Shown here piece by piece: positions 1-8,576 of a DNA stretch of 64,000 bases. Below the pieces are notes generated by a model, which saw nothing but the letters and a program-made list of their open reading frames with translations, had not been told where the DNA came from and made no database searches. Position 1 is the first letter of the stretch. Each line of letters starts with the position of its first letter. The stretch lies in the NCBI GenBank assembly GCA_024234995.1, contig JACKNF010000010.1:1-64000 (forward strand), written 5' to 3'. The position numbers were made by a program, and so were the translations under genes. Source of the DNA: Gammaproteobacteria bacterium. GTDB lineage: Bacteria; Pseudomonadota; Gammaproteobacteria; Competibacterales; Competibacteraceae.

Positions 1-798
1 GCTGGCCGGGCGCAGGCTCGGCAAGCAGATACTTGGATTGAACGTGAGCAAGCCCGGCGAGGCACACTTTCTCTATCGGCGGTTCGTTCACGACCAGAAG
101 GAGATTCTCGCTCGCTCAAGCCGGGCCATGTGCTGAATCTGGCAGAATCGATTGCGGCTTTAGGGCTGGTAGAGCCTCCCACAGTTGATTGTGCTGGGCA
201 TTTATTAGCGGGGGCCCATCGTATAGCTGCATTGAAGCTATTGGCTTTATCTAATATCGAAGCCCGAGTTGAGCAGTGGCTGGAACTCTGTCAATTAAGC
301 AAGTCTCGACTCACAGCAAAACAGCAATTGGAGGTGGAACGTTTAAAAACCCTCTCTTCATTGGAAACTGAAGAAGTGCCAGTGATGATTTTGCCCTTCA
401 ATGCAGCGGAAGACCCGGCACGAGCGCTTGCTATCGAAACCAGTGAGAATACCCAACGCAGACCGTATTCCAAGGATGAAATCCTTACACTTGTGCAACG
501 GCTTAGAGCAGCAGGATTTGTAGAGCGAGAAGGCCGGCCGCGGGCAGGTGAGAAAGCTTTACGTCCCGCGCTATCTGTTGTCCTTGGAAAGTCTGGTAAT
601 ACGGTGCGCCGATGGCTGGGGGTTCTGGAAGATGCGCCGAAAACATGCCCAAATGGGCATGTTTCCAAAGTACAGCAGGCTGAGTACAGATTAGTATTGG
701 CTATTAGAAATTATCGTCGAGCGCTTTCTGAGAATTCTTTAGAAATCAACCATGAATTACAAAATAAATTGGCTCAACTGGAATCATTACTCCATTAA
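1..798 (+). CDS. ParB-like N-terminal domain protein, 5' partial
   Basis: The frame is open from the first base of the window, so the true start lies upstream; the GTG at 130 is only an internal candidate. Near window residues 45-80 the protein has the ParB/Srx fold signature: LAESIAALGLVEPP, then a D-x-x-G turn and LLAGAHRIAAL, matching the G-x-H-R core of ParB nuclease/CTPase-like domains. A second segment (ALAIETSENTQRRPYSKDEI) matches the E-N-x-x-R-x-x-(Y/F)-x-x-x-E motif of the same family, and a probable HTH follows (GNTVRRWLGVLED). Chromosomal ParB proteins also end in a dimerisation domain, which is absent here. It may be a plasmid or mobile-element ParB relative acting in DNA binding or partition. 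The family call is fairly sure; the cellular role is inferred. Confidence 0.7.
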   Translation, partial: AGRAQARQADTWIEREQARRGTLSLSAVRSRPEGDSRSLKPGHVLNLAESIAALGLVEPPTVDCAGHLLAGAHRIAALKLLALSNIEARVEQWLELCQLSKSRLTAKQQLEVERLKTLSSLETEEVPVMILPFNAAEDPARALAIETSENTQRRPYSKDEILTLVQRLRAAGFVEREGRPRAGEKALRPALSVVLGKSGNTVRRWLGVLEDAPKTCPNGHVSKVQQAEYRLVLAIRNYRRALSENSLEINHELQNKLAQLESLLH

Positions 799-847
799 TT
801 GCGATTAACATGATGCAGCCAACAACTGCTTTACTATTGCGGACAGA

Positions 848-1090
848 TTATGGCCTATACCCCAATCGTTCCAAGACCCCATCGAGAATCTCCAGCGTAT
901 CGAAACCGATGATTAGTGGTCCGCGGCTGTGCTCAGCATAAGCCAGCGTGACGCGCATGCCCAACCCTTTGGCCAATTCCGATTCCAAGCGCGCAAGATT
1001 GGAATCCTGGGCGGGTGATGAGGGCGCGATCTCGACTGTCGCTGAGGTGTTCTTTTCCTGTTGTTTGCAGGCTTTTTCGAGGGTTTCCAC
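848..1090 (-). CDS. ParB C-terminal dimerisation-domain remnant (80 aa)
   Basis: This 80-residue frame faces the preceding ParB-like gene. Its second half (ARLESELAKGLGMRVTL, then IIGFDTLEILDGVLERLGY) resembles the C-terminal dimerisation domain of ParB/Spo0J, in which a helix is followed by strands and a final 'L-D-x-(I/V)-L' helix. The nuclease-like and HTH domains are missing, so it is either a truncated parB tail or a small stand-alone dimerisation protein. The upstream 240 bases are AT-rich and contain no other gene. I do not know whether it is expressed. Confidence 0.45.
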   Translation of the reverse strand: METLEKACKQQEKNTSATVEIAPSSPAQDSNLARLESELAKGLGMRVTLAYAEHSRGPLIIGFDTLEILDGVLERLGYRP

Positions 1091-1339
1091 AGGGTATCGT
1101 TTTGACTATGACTTACTTATATAGTGAATTATATCATCATATAAATTCATCTCACCAACCTAACATTGGAAGTTGAACCCCAATGTACGCTAATGCATCA
1201 ATCTGGCGAATAATTTCCTTGTTTTTTCCCGCACCGTACGGGATCTTGGCCTAAACGAATATTTAATCCGTTCCCGCCCTGGCGGAATTCATGGATTGCA
1301 GGGAAAACGACACCTTTGCGGATAACCCAGGCTTTAAAC

Positions 1340-2140
1340 ATGAACGATCCGGAACCCTCTTCCGATTCCATCACCGCGACGATTCTGCAGCGTCTGGCGG
1401 CGATTGAACGCACCCACACGGTGCGCATCCTGTATGCCTGCGAATCCGGCAGCCGCGCCTGGGGGTTCGCCTCGCCGGATAGTGATTATGACGTGCGCTT
1501 CATCTATGTCCGGCCCCGTGATGAGTATTTATGCATTGACCTGGAGCGCCGCCGCGATGTGATTGAATGCCCGATTGAGGGGGTATTCGATATCAATGGC
1601 TGGGACTGGCGCAAAGCGTTGCAGTTGATGTGCAAAGGCAACCCGCCGCTCTTTGAATGGCTGCATTCGCCAATCGTCTATCGGGCGCAACCCGGATTTT
1701 CCCAGGCGATGCAGACGGTAACGCCTCATTACTATGTGCCATTACCTTGCGCCTGGCATTACCTGCATATGGCGCGGGGCAACAACCGCGAGTACCTGCA
1801 CGGTGAGCGGGTGCGGTTGAAGAAATACTTGTATGTGCTGCGCCCGCTGCTGGCGGTGAACTGGCTGGAAAGCGGGCGCGGCGTAGTCCCCATGCGCTTC
1901 CGCGACTTGGTAGAGATCTTGATCCCGTCCGGGGCGTTGCGTGACGCGATTGACCGGCTGTTGCAACTGAAGCAGGCGGGTGAGGAAGCGGCTTGGGGGC
2001 CGCGTCTCCCCGCGTTGAATGACTGGATCGAAGCGGAATTAGCGCGGTTGGCCCAAGGGCCGGCGCTGGGGTCGGCTGATCATCCGGGACCCGAACCGCT
2101 GAATGCGCTGTTCCGGGTGTGGTTGCCGGAAGCCGTGTAG
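1340..2140 (+). CDS. Polymerase beta-superfamily nucleotidyltransferase (PF10127 type)
   Basis: About 266 residues from the ATG at 1340 (MNDPEPSS); an in-frame start at 1316 would add eight residues. The N-terminal third has the pol-beta nucleotidyltransferase core: ESGSRAWGFAS followed by DSDYDVRFIY, that is G-S-R-A-x-G then D-x-D metal ligands. FDINGWDWRKALQLM and GNPPLFEWLHSPIVY are typical of the PF10127 (RlaP/YcgL-like) group, whose members are mostly uncharacterised and are sometimes linked to RNA ligase or phage functions. It stands alone between the ParB remnant and a degraded stretch, with no obvious partner. Substrate unknown. The family call is firm. Confidence 0.75.
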   Translation: MNDPEPSSDSITATILQRLAAIERTHTVRILYACESGSRAWGFASPDSDYDVRFIYVRPRDEYLCIDLERRRDVIECPIEGVFDINGWDWRKALQLMCKGNPPLFEWLHSPIVYRAQPGFSQAMQTVTPHYYVPLPCAWHYLHMARGNNREYLHGERVRLKKYLYVLRPLLAVNWLESGRGVVPMRFRDLVEILIPSGALRDAIDRLLQLKQAGEEAAWGPRLPALNDWIEAELARLAQGPALGSADHPGPEPLNALFRVWLPEAV

Positions 2141-2862
2141 GCGTTGGCAAGCCGGGCGGTTTCGGGCCGCGCCTGCCGCCGGATCAGGACATCATATGCC
2201 TCGTCCTGGAGCAATTCCTGATCCACGATCAGCTGCTGGCGAGTGGGGAAGCCGTCCATAACGTTCTCCAGCGCCGGCATCTGTGTAAAGACGGCAATTG
2301 AAGCAAGCCATGGCCTCCAAGTGCAAGGCAAAACAGGCGCTGGCCTTACCAGCCAGGATCGGCAGCTATTTGCGCAATTTCCGTCAGGTGCTGGCCTCGT
2401 CCGGATGGAACAGCCATGAAGTCTCGTGGCTTTGCATATAGCCGTAGCCCCCGCGAAATCCACAATCCATTCTGTTCCAGCTCCAGAAGAGGCTCTAAAA
2501 TCGCCCGCTCTTTATCGCTTACATCGCTTGCGTGCTCCGTGTCCTCCCTCCGTAGAAACTTCAAGTACCGGCACTTCAATCTGCGAAACTTAAGACTTTG
2601 TAAACAGGCCCTAATTCATGCTGATAGATGATCCTGCATGATTTTGCATGAACCTTGTAGCTCTCCCTGCAAAGAGGTCTATTTTTAGAATGGGTGTTTA
2701 TCCGGAAAGACTTGTTATGCCTTTATCCGGCCTATAAACCTCCCTGACTTCCATTCAGACACCCGTTAATTTCATTGATATTAAGCAGCAATTCGATTTG
2801 CTGTCCGGTAAATATTGACCCTGCGTTAGACAGGGGCGCTTTTTAGGTATTGAGGAGGAACC
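2141..2862. other. Intergenic stretch without a convincing gene
   Basis: Short frames occur on both strands, but none has a clear ribosome site or recognisable family. A minus-strand fragment near 2,480-2,550 (SDKERAILEPLLEL) faintly resembles the start of an IS5-type transposase, too little to call. The last 200 bases are AT-rich and probably hold the promoter of the activator gene that starts at 2,863. I could not identify a specific promoter with confidence. Confidence 0.4.
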
Positions 2863-4830
2863 ATGTCGGACGAGACGGCTGCACATGCGAAACATATTTT
2901 GTCTGTGTTGCAGGGAACCGGGAATCCATCTCTACTTGAGGCCAGTATTGTGCGTTCCTGGAACCGCTGTGTTAATAACTACGGTATTGATGCCGTTCAT
3001 TCCCATCAGCCTCAAGTGCTTGAACAGTTCCGTTTGCGAGAACACCGGGAACGCTTGGATGACTTTCTGGAAATCGCCCAGATCGAAGTGAACAACCTCT
3101 ATCAGCAAATTGCCGGTTCAGGCTTTGCCGTGATCCTGACTGATAGTGACGGGGTCATCGTCAATTGGATTTGCGACGCCAATTTGAGCAGACCTTTTGA
3201 ACAAGTTGGTCTATGGCCAGGTGCTATCTGGAATGAGGAAAATGAAGGAACCAATGCCATTGGTACAGCCCTGGTCGAGCAACGCGCCCTGACCATTCAC
3301 CGTAATGAGCATTTTCGCAGCCGGCATATCCATTTAACCTGTTCGGCGGCGCCAATTTTCGATCCTCAGGGCTGCTTGCTGGCGGTGCTGGATATCTCCG
3401 CAACCAGTTCTCAGGATTCCAAGCAAAGTCAGTTTCATACTCTCGCGCTGGCCGGCTTAGGCGCCCGGATGATCGAACACGGGTTCTTCCTGCGGGTATT
3501 CCGCCAGCAATGGATACTACGTTTCCATCACCAGCCGGAGTTAGTTGGCCGAAGCAGCGAGGGTTTGCTGGCTTTTGGTAACGATGGCCGTATCCTGGCC
3601 GTTAATCAAAGCGCGGCAGATCAGCTCAAACAAACACGTTATCAACTCGTCGGCCAACACATCAATACGCTTTTTGCTATCACCGTAGAAACCCTACCCG
3701 GCTACGCCGCCCGTAGCCAGCCTAAAGCGCTATGGCCGGTCATCGATGAGGCGGGTAACCGGTTTTTTGCGCTGCTCCATGGATCTGGGCAACGGTTACC
3801 CAGGAACCCGCCGCTTTTAGCAACATGCGAAACTAAGCCTTTGCCTTTACCTATGAAAACCTTGGAAAGTCTGGCTGGGAAGGATCCGTTGATGCGTTAC
3901 AACGCCGATTGTATCCGGCGGGTCATGAACAAGCGTGTCAACATTCTGTTAACTGGCGAAACCGGCACCGGCAAAGAAGCATTCACCCGGGCCATTCACG
4001 ACGCCAGCCAACGGGCGGGTAAGGCTTTTGTCGCGGTCAATTGCGCTTCGATCCCTGAAACCCTGATCGAAAGCGAATTGTTCGGTTACAAATATGGGGC
4101 GTTCACTGGTGCGCGTCAGGAGGGCCGGCGCGGCAAGATTCTGCAAGCACATGGCGGCACGCTTTTTTTAGACGAGATCGGCGATATGCCGCCGCCGTTG
4201 CAAACCCGGTTGCTCAGGGTTCTGGAGGAAAAGGAAGTATTGCCGCTCGGCAGTGATACGCCGGTGCCGGTAGATGTGTTCCTGATCAGCGCCACTCACC
4301 GCAATTTGCAAGAGCATATGGCGACCGGAGCGTTTCGGGAGGATTTATATTACCGGTTAAATGGCCTGGAGTTGCGCTTGCCCGCTTTGCGCGAGCGCAG
4401 CGACCGGTTATTGTTGATTCGCAGCATATTGGCGGCGGAAAGCGAGGGTGCCAGCCTGCGTATCGCTGAGGACGCGCTAATGGCGCTGAACACTTATTCA
4501 TGGCCGGGCAATATCCGCCAGTTGCGCAGTGTCCTGCGCACAGCGGCGGCATTGTGCGATGACCAATGTATCCGGCTGGAAAATCTACCGGCGGAGATCA
4601 CCGGGTCTACACCGCATGACCCGGCCTGGCACGCCTTGCGTTATGGCGCGGCGATGTCAAGAGCCGCACAGGGCCTCGCGCAAGCTGAACGGGAAGCCCT
4701 GTTAAGCCAATTGGACCATCATGGCTGGAATATCACCAATACCGCCGCGCACTTGGGGTTCAGCCGCAATACGCTGTACCGCAAGATGCGCAAACACGGT
4801 ATTCAACCGCGTGAATATCCGGTCCCTTGA
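2863..4830 (+). CDS. Sigma-54-dependent transcriptional activator, AcoR-like (GAF-AAA-Fis)
   Basis: A 655-residue enhancer-binding protein, started at the ATG preceded by GAGGAGGAACC. The N-terminal half carries a GAF-type sensor region (roughly residues 60-200; GTNAIGTAL is typical of AcoR-like proteins). It is followed by a PAS-like stretch around 230-290 and an AAA+ domain with Walker A GETGTGKE (from residue 365). The sigma-54 contact loop GAFTGA (412-417) is intact, so it can work with RNA polymerase-sigma54. The C-terminus ends in a Fis-type HTH (NTAAHLGFSRNTLYRKM). It converges on the mycofactocin array, overlapping the end of mftB by 28 bases. Relatives of this type sense alcohols, ketones or acetoin and switch on adjacent dehydrogenase operons. 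It is the natural candidate to drive the promoter near 24,865; the inducer is unknown. Confidence 0.88.
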   Translation: MSDETAAHAKHILSVLQGTGNPSLLEASIVRSWNRCVNNYGIDAVHSHQPQVLEQFRLREHRERLDDFLEIAQIEVNNLYQQIAGSGFAVILTDSDGVIVNWICDANLSRPFEQVGLWPGAIWNEENEGTNAIGTALVEQRALTIHRNEHFRSRHIHLTCSAAPIFDPQGCLLAVLDISATSSQDSKQSQFHTLALAGLGARMIEHGFFLRVFRQQWILRFHHQPELVGRSSEGLLAFGNDGRILAVNQSAADQLKQTRYQLVGQHINTLFAITVETLPGYAARSQPKALWPVIDEAGNRFFALLHGSGQRLPRNPPLLATCETKPLPLPMKTLESLAGKDPLMRYNADCIRRVMNKRVNILLTGETGTGKEAFTRAIHDASQRAGKAFVAVNCASIPETLIESELFGYKYGAFTGARQEGRRGKILQAHGGTLFLDEIGDMPPPLQTRLLRVLEEKEVLPLGSDTPVPVDVFLISATHRNLQEHMATGAFREDLYYRLNGLELRLPALRERSDRLLLIRSILAAESEGASLRIAEDALMALNTYSWPGNIRQLRSVLRTAAALCDDQCIRLENLPAEITGSTPHDPAWHALRYGAAMSRAAQGLAQAEREALLSQLDHHGWNITNTAAHLGFSRNTLYRKMRKHGIQPREYPVP

Positions 4831-5123
4831 GCCACTGCGGCGCTTGCCGTCAAAAGACCCATTCGTTCCAATTGCCCGGCGGCTTTAACCAGTGTCTCGC
4901 TGGCAGACGGCGGCATGTTGCGCGAAGCCAGGAACTCATCCAGAATCTCCTGCAGAGAACGGCGGCCATCCAGGCAGTTTATGAACTCGACCGCCTGATG
5001 GGAATGCAGAAAATAGAGGCGGCGGTTGTCGTAACGATACACCAGACCGCCGAAGCGTTCCGGGCGGATCGCCACCCCCGGCGCCAGCCGGTAACAGGCT
5101 GTCAATTCGACGGTTGCATTCAT
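4803..5123 (-). CDS. mftB: Mycofactocin precursor chaperone MftB
   Basis: This 106-residue protein is the RiPP recognition element protein of the mycofactocin pathway. It binds the leader of MftA and presents it to the radical SAM enzyme MftC. Visible signature: PGVAIRPERFGGLVYRYDNRRLYFL, a PqqD-like winged-helix strand pattern, followed by a helical HSHQAVEFINCLDGRRSLQEIL segment. The length is slightly above the usual 90-100 residues. Its ATG overlaps the stop of the SDR gene as ATGA, implying translational coupling. It is the last gene of the long minus-strand array and overlaps the convergent activator gene by 28 bases. The identification rests on the motif plus the adjacent mftA. Confidence 0.85.
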   Translation of the reverse strand: MNATVELTACYRLAPGVAIRPERFGGLVYRYDNRRLYFLHSHQAVEFINCLDGRRSLQEILDEFLASRNMPPSASETLVKAAGQLERMGLLTASAAVAQGTGYSRG

Positions 5124-5929
5124 TTGAGCATCCTGCCAGCGTCAATATTAAGCTTCTGTCCCGTCACATAGCGGGCTTCGCCAGAAACCAGCCATAATGC
5201 CGCATTGGCGACATCTTCCGCGTCGATCAGTTTAACCGGCAGGGCGTTGCCGTGGCGGATGAATTCGACTAAATCCTCTGTCGCCATATCAGCGGCCTGT
5301 GCCATACCGGTGATGATGTCGGTATCGACAGCAGTGGGGTGCAGCGTGTTGACGGTAATATGGTGCGGAGCAAGTTCATGGGCCAGCGAATGAGCTAATC
5401 CGACGATGCCCCATTTCGAGGCGCAGTAATGAGCCATGCCCGGTTCGCCGCGCAATCCAGCCACGGAAGACGTCATCACGATACTGCCGCCGGTCTTTTG
5501 CGCCAGCATCTGCGGGACGACATATTTCACTGCCAGCCAGTAGCCCTTGAGGTTGACATCGATCATCATGTCCCACCATTCCTCAGTGATATCCCAAGTC
5601 AAGGCCATATCGGCGATGCCAGCGTTGCAAATCAGAATGTCAATACGTCCAAAGGTGGCGACCGTTTGTGCAACGGCGGCGGCCATTGCCGCACTGTCGC
5701 GGACATCGGCGACCAGTTCCAAGGCCTGGCGCCCGTATTCCCGTACCTGCCGGGCGGTTTCCTCCAAGTCGCTGCGCTTTGCCAGTGAATAGCGCGGATA
5801 GGGAAGATCGCGGCAGATATCCAGCGCCGCAATATCCGCCCCCTCGCGAGCCATCAGCACCGCATGCGCCCGGCCTTGGCCGCGCCCCGCGCCGGTAATC
5901 AATGCTACTTTGCCTTCCAGCTTACCCAT
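5120..5929 (-). CDS. Mycofactocin-dependent SDR-family oxidoreductase
   Basis: A 269-residue short-chain dehydrogenase. The N-terminal Rossmann motif TGAGRGQGRAHA, the NAG motif (ICNAGIAD), the catalytic Ser (TSSVAGLRG) and YCASK are all present. After the second beta strand there is an insertion (PYPRYSLAKRSDLEETARQV) of the kind seen in SDRs that co-occur with mycofactocin (TIGR03971-type). In that group NAD is held non-exchangeably and mycofactocin is believed to re-oxidise it. It lies between mftA and mftB and is coupled to mftB through an ATGA overlap. Expected role: oxidation of an alcohol or carbonyl substrate with electrons going to mycofactocin. The substrate cannot be read from the sequence. 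Confidence 0.87.
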   Translation of the reverse strand: MGKLEGKVALITGAGRGQGRAHAVLMAREGADIAALDICRDLPYPRYSLAKRSDLEETARQVREYGRQALELVADVRDSAAMAAAVAQTVATFGRIDILICNAGIADMALTWDITEEWWDMMIDVNLKGYWLAVKYVVPQMLAQKTGGSIVMTSSVAGLRGEPGMAHYCASKWGIVGLAHSLAHELAPHHITVNTLHPTAVDTDIITGMAQAADMATEDLVEFIRHGNALPVKLIDAEDVANAALWLVSGEARYVTGQKLNIDAGRMLK

Positions 5930-5994
5930 GAGTCCCGCCTTGCCCGGTTTTAGCCGGCTTTAACATGACGAACTGCGTTGATGGCAACGGTATG

Positions 5995-6023
5995 GCTCAC
6001 CGGCCTCTCGGAGACGGGTGAGC
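5995..6023. promoter_or_regulatory. GC-rich hairpin between mftA and the SDR gene
   Basis: Arms GCTCACC (5995-6001) and GGTGAGC (6017-6023) form a perfect 7-bp stem with a 15-base loop, beginning 8 bases after the mftA stop codon on the transcribed minus strand. No U-run follows, so it is not a classic terminator. A plausible role is mRNA stabilisation or partial attenuation, raising precursor-peptide yield over the downstream genes. This is inference from position only. Confidence 0.4.
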
Positions 6024-6030
6024 GCTGGCC

Positions 6031-6213
6031 TCAATAAACGCCGCACATGCCGTCGATGCTGACCTCTTCGATCAGTAACTCTTCCATCACTTCCGGCAGT
6101 TCTGCTGGCGGTTCAGGCTGCTGGGCGGCTATCCCGGCCATCGGCGCGGCTTCGGCCATTGGCTTCGCATGGAGCGCCGGTGTTTCGGGGCGTTGTTCGA
6201 CAGGGATAAACAT
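6031..6213 (-). CDS. mftA: Mycofactocin precursor peptide MftA
   Basis: A 60-residue RiPP precursor. The C-terminus reads EEVSIDGMCGVY, containing the nearly invariant IDGMCGVY tail of MftA; the last Val-Tyr pair is what MftC crosslinks and MftE later releases. The leader is Ala/Pro/Glu-rich and unusually long compared with the roughly 30-residue actinobacterial peptides, but the core is exact. The start is set by a strong AAGGAGAT ribosome site 7 bases before the ATG. It sits between mftF and the SDR gene, with a hairpin right after its stop codon. This small gene anchors the identification of the whole array. Confidence 0.95.
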   Translation of the reverse strand: MFIPVEQRPETPALHAKPMAEAAPMAGIAAQQPEPPAELPEVMEELLIEEVSIDGMCGVY

Positions 6214-6291
6214 CGGGATGATCTCCTTCAGGTTGACGGTACATTAGAGATACGGCAAGAGTAAAACACGGCGAAGGCCGGCCATAGCCGG

Positions 6292-7815
6292 TTATCTCCG
6301 CCAGAGCAGGCGCGGCCGCAGCGGCCGCAACGTGCGCTGCTGCCAACAGCCGCGCCAGAGTCCCACTTGATACGCGGCCAATTCCAAACCATACAGGCCG
6401 ATAAAAACCGGTCGTGAGAGTCGAGGTTGCAGCCGCCGGTGATCAGCCAGCGGCGCAGCTATCAGCAATACGAGGATGGCCAGTAACCAGTGGGGTTGCG
6501 TCCCGCCGGCGGCAAGCAGCGGCAGACTGTAATAGCGAATGGCGCTGGCGCTCAGATGATACAAAGCCGCGGCATGTTCCCGGCTCAGCGCCACGGTGAC
6601 TTGGCGGCTGGATAATGTAATTCCAATACGCCGCAACTCGCGCTGCTTCTGGATCAACTCACTGCCGAACAGAGCAGCGGCGGCGGCGGCGGGCCCCAAG
6701 CTCCAGAAACCGGACCATGGCGTTAACGCCACCGTCAATAAGAGCAACAGGCTGACGCACGGCAAATACATCAGCCGCCGGCCTTCGGGATAGCGCTGTT
6801 GTAAATCGGCTTCGGAGGAACCGTAGTCAGCGCGGCGGCGCAGCCAGTCGCTCCAACGCACCCGATGGTCATGCATGACCCGGCCCGTGGGGACATACCA
6901 GGCGCGCTTTCCACTGCGCAGCGTGCGCCAGATAAAATCCACATCCTCGCCGACCCGCAGCGTCACATCAAAGCCACCCTGCGCGAGCAGCACATCGCGG
7001 CGCACCAGCAGATTGCACGCTGGCAGATAAGACACAGCAGCGTTTGGGGTGACTTCCGTTTCCACTGCGCCCATATCCAACGGCGAGCGCACCGCTTCGA
7101 ACGCCGCTACCATGCCTTGCGCCGGTGGAGCAGTGACCCGGCCACCCACGATGGCCACTTCTGGATCGCCTAGATAGGGCAGCAGGCGGCGCAGCCAGTC
7201 AGGCTCGGCCACACAGTCATTATCGATAAACGCCAGAATCTCGCCATGGGCCAGCATCGCTGCCCGGTTACGCGCAGCAGACTGGCCGGTGTTGCAGTCT
7301 TGGCGCAAGAGTTGAACCGGCAAGTCACATAGCACCTCGGCCAGCGGCGGTGCGGATGCGTCGTCGACCACGATGATTTCACGCAGGTCAGCGGGATAAT
7401 CCAGCGCCAGCAGCGATTGCACGCAACGGCGGGTGGCCGCGGCGCGGCCGTGCGCCGGAATAATGATCGAGACCCGCGGCCAAACTGTTATCCCTGCTGG
7501 ATGCCAGGCCAGCAGCCGGCGGCGTACCAGGCGGTCCAGAAATGCGATAGTTGCCGCGGGCGTCATGCCGGGAGCCTGGGCGGCCAGTTCAGCAATACTG
7601 TGAGGCCGCTGCAATGCGCTGAGCAATGCCGTGGCCTGTCGATTCAAGCGCAGCGCCAGCAGCGGGCGTAGACACAACAAAGTTCCGCCTTGCTCATCCG
7701 CCATGATGGATAGATGGGGCTGCAAAGCGTAGCGCGCGGGTCGAGTCAATAGCGAAGCCGGCAGCGGCGCAACCGCAACCGCGCTGCTATCGCCAGGCCG
7801 TTCCGTCTGCTTCAT
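6292..7815 (-). CDS. mftF: Mycofactocin glycosyltransferase MftF
   Basis: About 507 residues. I place the start at 7815 because that ATG forms an ATGA overlap with the mftE stop; an in-frame ATG at 7848 would overlap mftE by 37 bases. An N-terminal PqqD/MftB-like module (roughly residues 20-100) precedes a GT2 glycosyltransferase domain: VSIIIPAHGR, EIIVVDDASAPP, FIDNDC (DxD-like) and GEDVDFIWRTLR. The C-terminal third has hydrophobic segments (LPCVSLLLLLTVAL; LLAILVLLIAAPLA) that should tie it to the inner membrane. In mycobacteria MftF adds a beta-1,4-glucose chain to premycofactocin. The domain order matches that family. Confidence 0.9.
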   Translation of the reverse strand: MKQTERPGDSSAVAVAPLPASLLTRPARYALQPHLSIMADEQGGTLLCLRPLLALRLNRQATALLSALQRPHSIAELAAQAPGMTPAATIAFLDRLVRRRLLAWHPAGITVWPRVSIIIPAHGRAAATRRCVQSLLALDYPADLREIIVVDDASAPPLAEVLCDLPVQLLRQDCNTGQSAARNRAAMLAHGEILAFIDNDCVAEPDWLRRLLPYLGDPEVAIVGGRVTAPPAQGMVAAFEAVRSPLDMGAVETEVTPNAAVSYLPACNLLVRRDVLLAQGGFDVTLRVGEDVDFIWRTLRSGKRAWYVPTGRVMHDHRVRWSDWLRRRADYGSSEADLQQRYPEGRRLMYLPCVSLLLLLTVALTPWSGFWSLGPAAAAAALFGSELIQKQRELRRIGITLSSRQVTVALSREHAAALYHLSASAIRYYSLPLLAAGGTQPHWLLAILVLLIAAPLADHRRLQPRLSRPVFIGLYGLELAAYQVGLWRGCWQQRTLRPLRPRLLWRR

Positions 7816-8576
7816 GTTCTGCTGGACTGGGTGAGCCATTGCCGCCACGCCGCCTCATAACATGCGGCTTGCGCCGCCAGATAACGCTCGCCCCGGCGTG
7901 CGTCTGCCGCACAGGGATCGCCGATGACACCGGCCGCCGTTAAGGCTCGCGTCCCCTTTGCGATCAACGTCGCTAACGCTGCGTCCATATCACCCGTATG
8001 ACCCGGCGCGGCTTGCTCCATGCGCACCTGTTCCGGGTGCAGACTCAGCAGTTCCGAGGTTTCCCATTCGCCAGCGTGCAGGCCCATTGTGTTGAATGGC
8101 AGCCCCGCTTCGGCGGCGATGGTCAGCACCGCCTCGCCACAGATCGCCATAGGGCTGGGAATCCACACAGCCAACGCTGGTAACACCTGATGCAAGCGTG
8201 CCTCGGCCAACGCCAGCGCTTGCCCGTTGCCGCCATGCGCCGTCAGCACTATTAACCGTTGCACACCCCAACCGGCCATATGCTGGGCGCAATCCACGAT
8301 CACGGCCGCTAGCGTTTCCGCCTCCAGACTCAGCAAGCCGGCAAATCCACGATGTTCGCTGGAACAACCGATCGGGATAACGGGCGCGACCAGCGCTGGC
8401 AATCGTTCCGCCAACCGTCCGGCCAGCGCCGCCGCCCGGCAGGTATCGGTGCCCAAGGGCAAATGCGGGCCGTGTTGCTCGGTCGCGCCCAGCGGTAAAA
8501 TCACCGTCGTGACGCCAGCAGCCACGGCTTGCGCCACATCGGGCCATGTCAATTCAGTCAGTTGCTGAGTATTCAA
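7812..8576 (-). CDS. mftE: Mycofactocin precursor peptidase MftE (creatininase family)
   Basis: A 254-residue metal-dependent amidohydrolase-type peptidase. It releases the modified Val-Tyr unit from MftA after MftC action. Creatininase-family metal ligands are visible: LGATEQHGPHLPLGTD near the N-terminus, VLTAHGGNGQA in the middle and LHAGEWETSELL toward the C-terminus. The length is normal for the family. It overlaps fixA upstream (4 bases) and mftF downstream (ATGA), so all three are probably translated together. The assignment to MftE over other creatininase-like enzymes rests on the adjacent mftA and mftF. Confidence 0.9.
   Translation of the reverse strand: MNTQQLTELTWPDVAQAVAAGVTTVILPLGATEQHGPHLPLGTDTCRAAALAGRLAERLPALVAPVIPIGCSSEHRGFAGLLSLEAETLAAVIVDCAQHMAGWGVQRLIVLTAHGGNGQALALAEARLHQVLPALAVWIPSPMAICGEAVLTIAAEAGLPFNTMGLHAGEWETSELLSLHPEQVRMEQAAPGHTGDMDAALATLIAKGTRALTAAGVIGDPCAADARRGERYLAAQAACYEAAWRQWLTQSSRT

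Noticed and set aside
2346..2579. Minus-strand frame with SDKERAILEPLLEL resembling an IS5 transposase start
   Set aside because: Only about 14 residues fit; the rest does not, and there are no terminal repeats.
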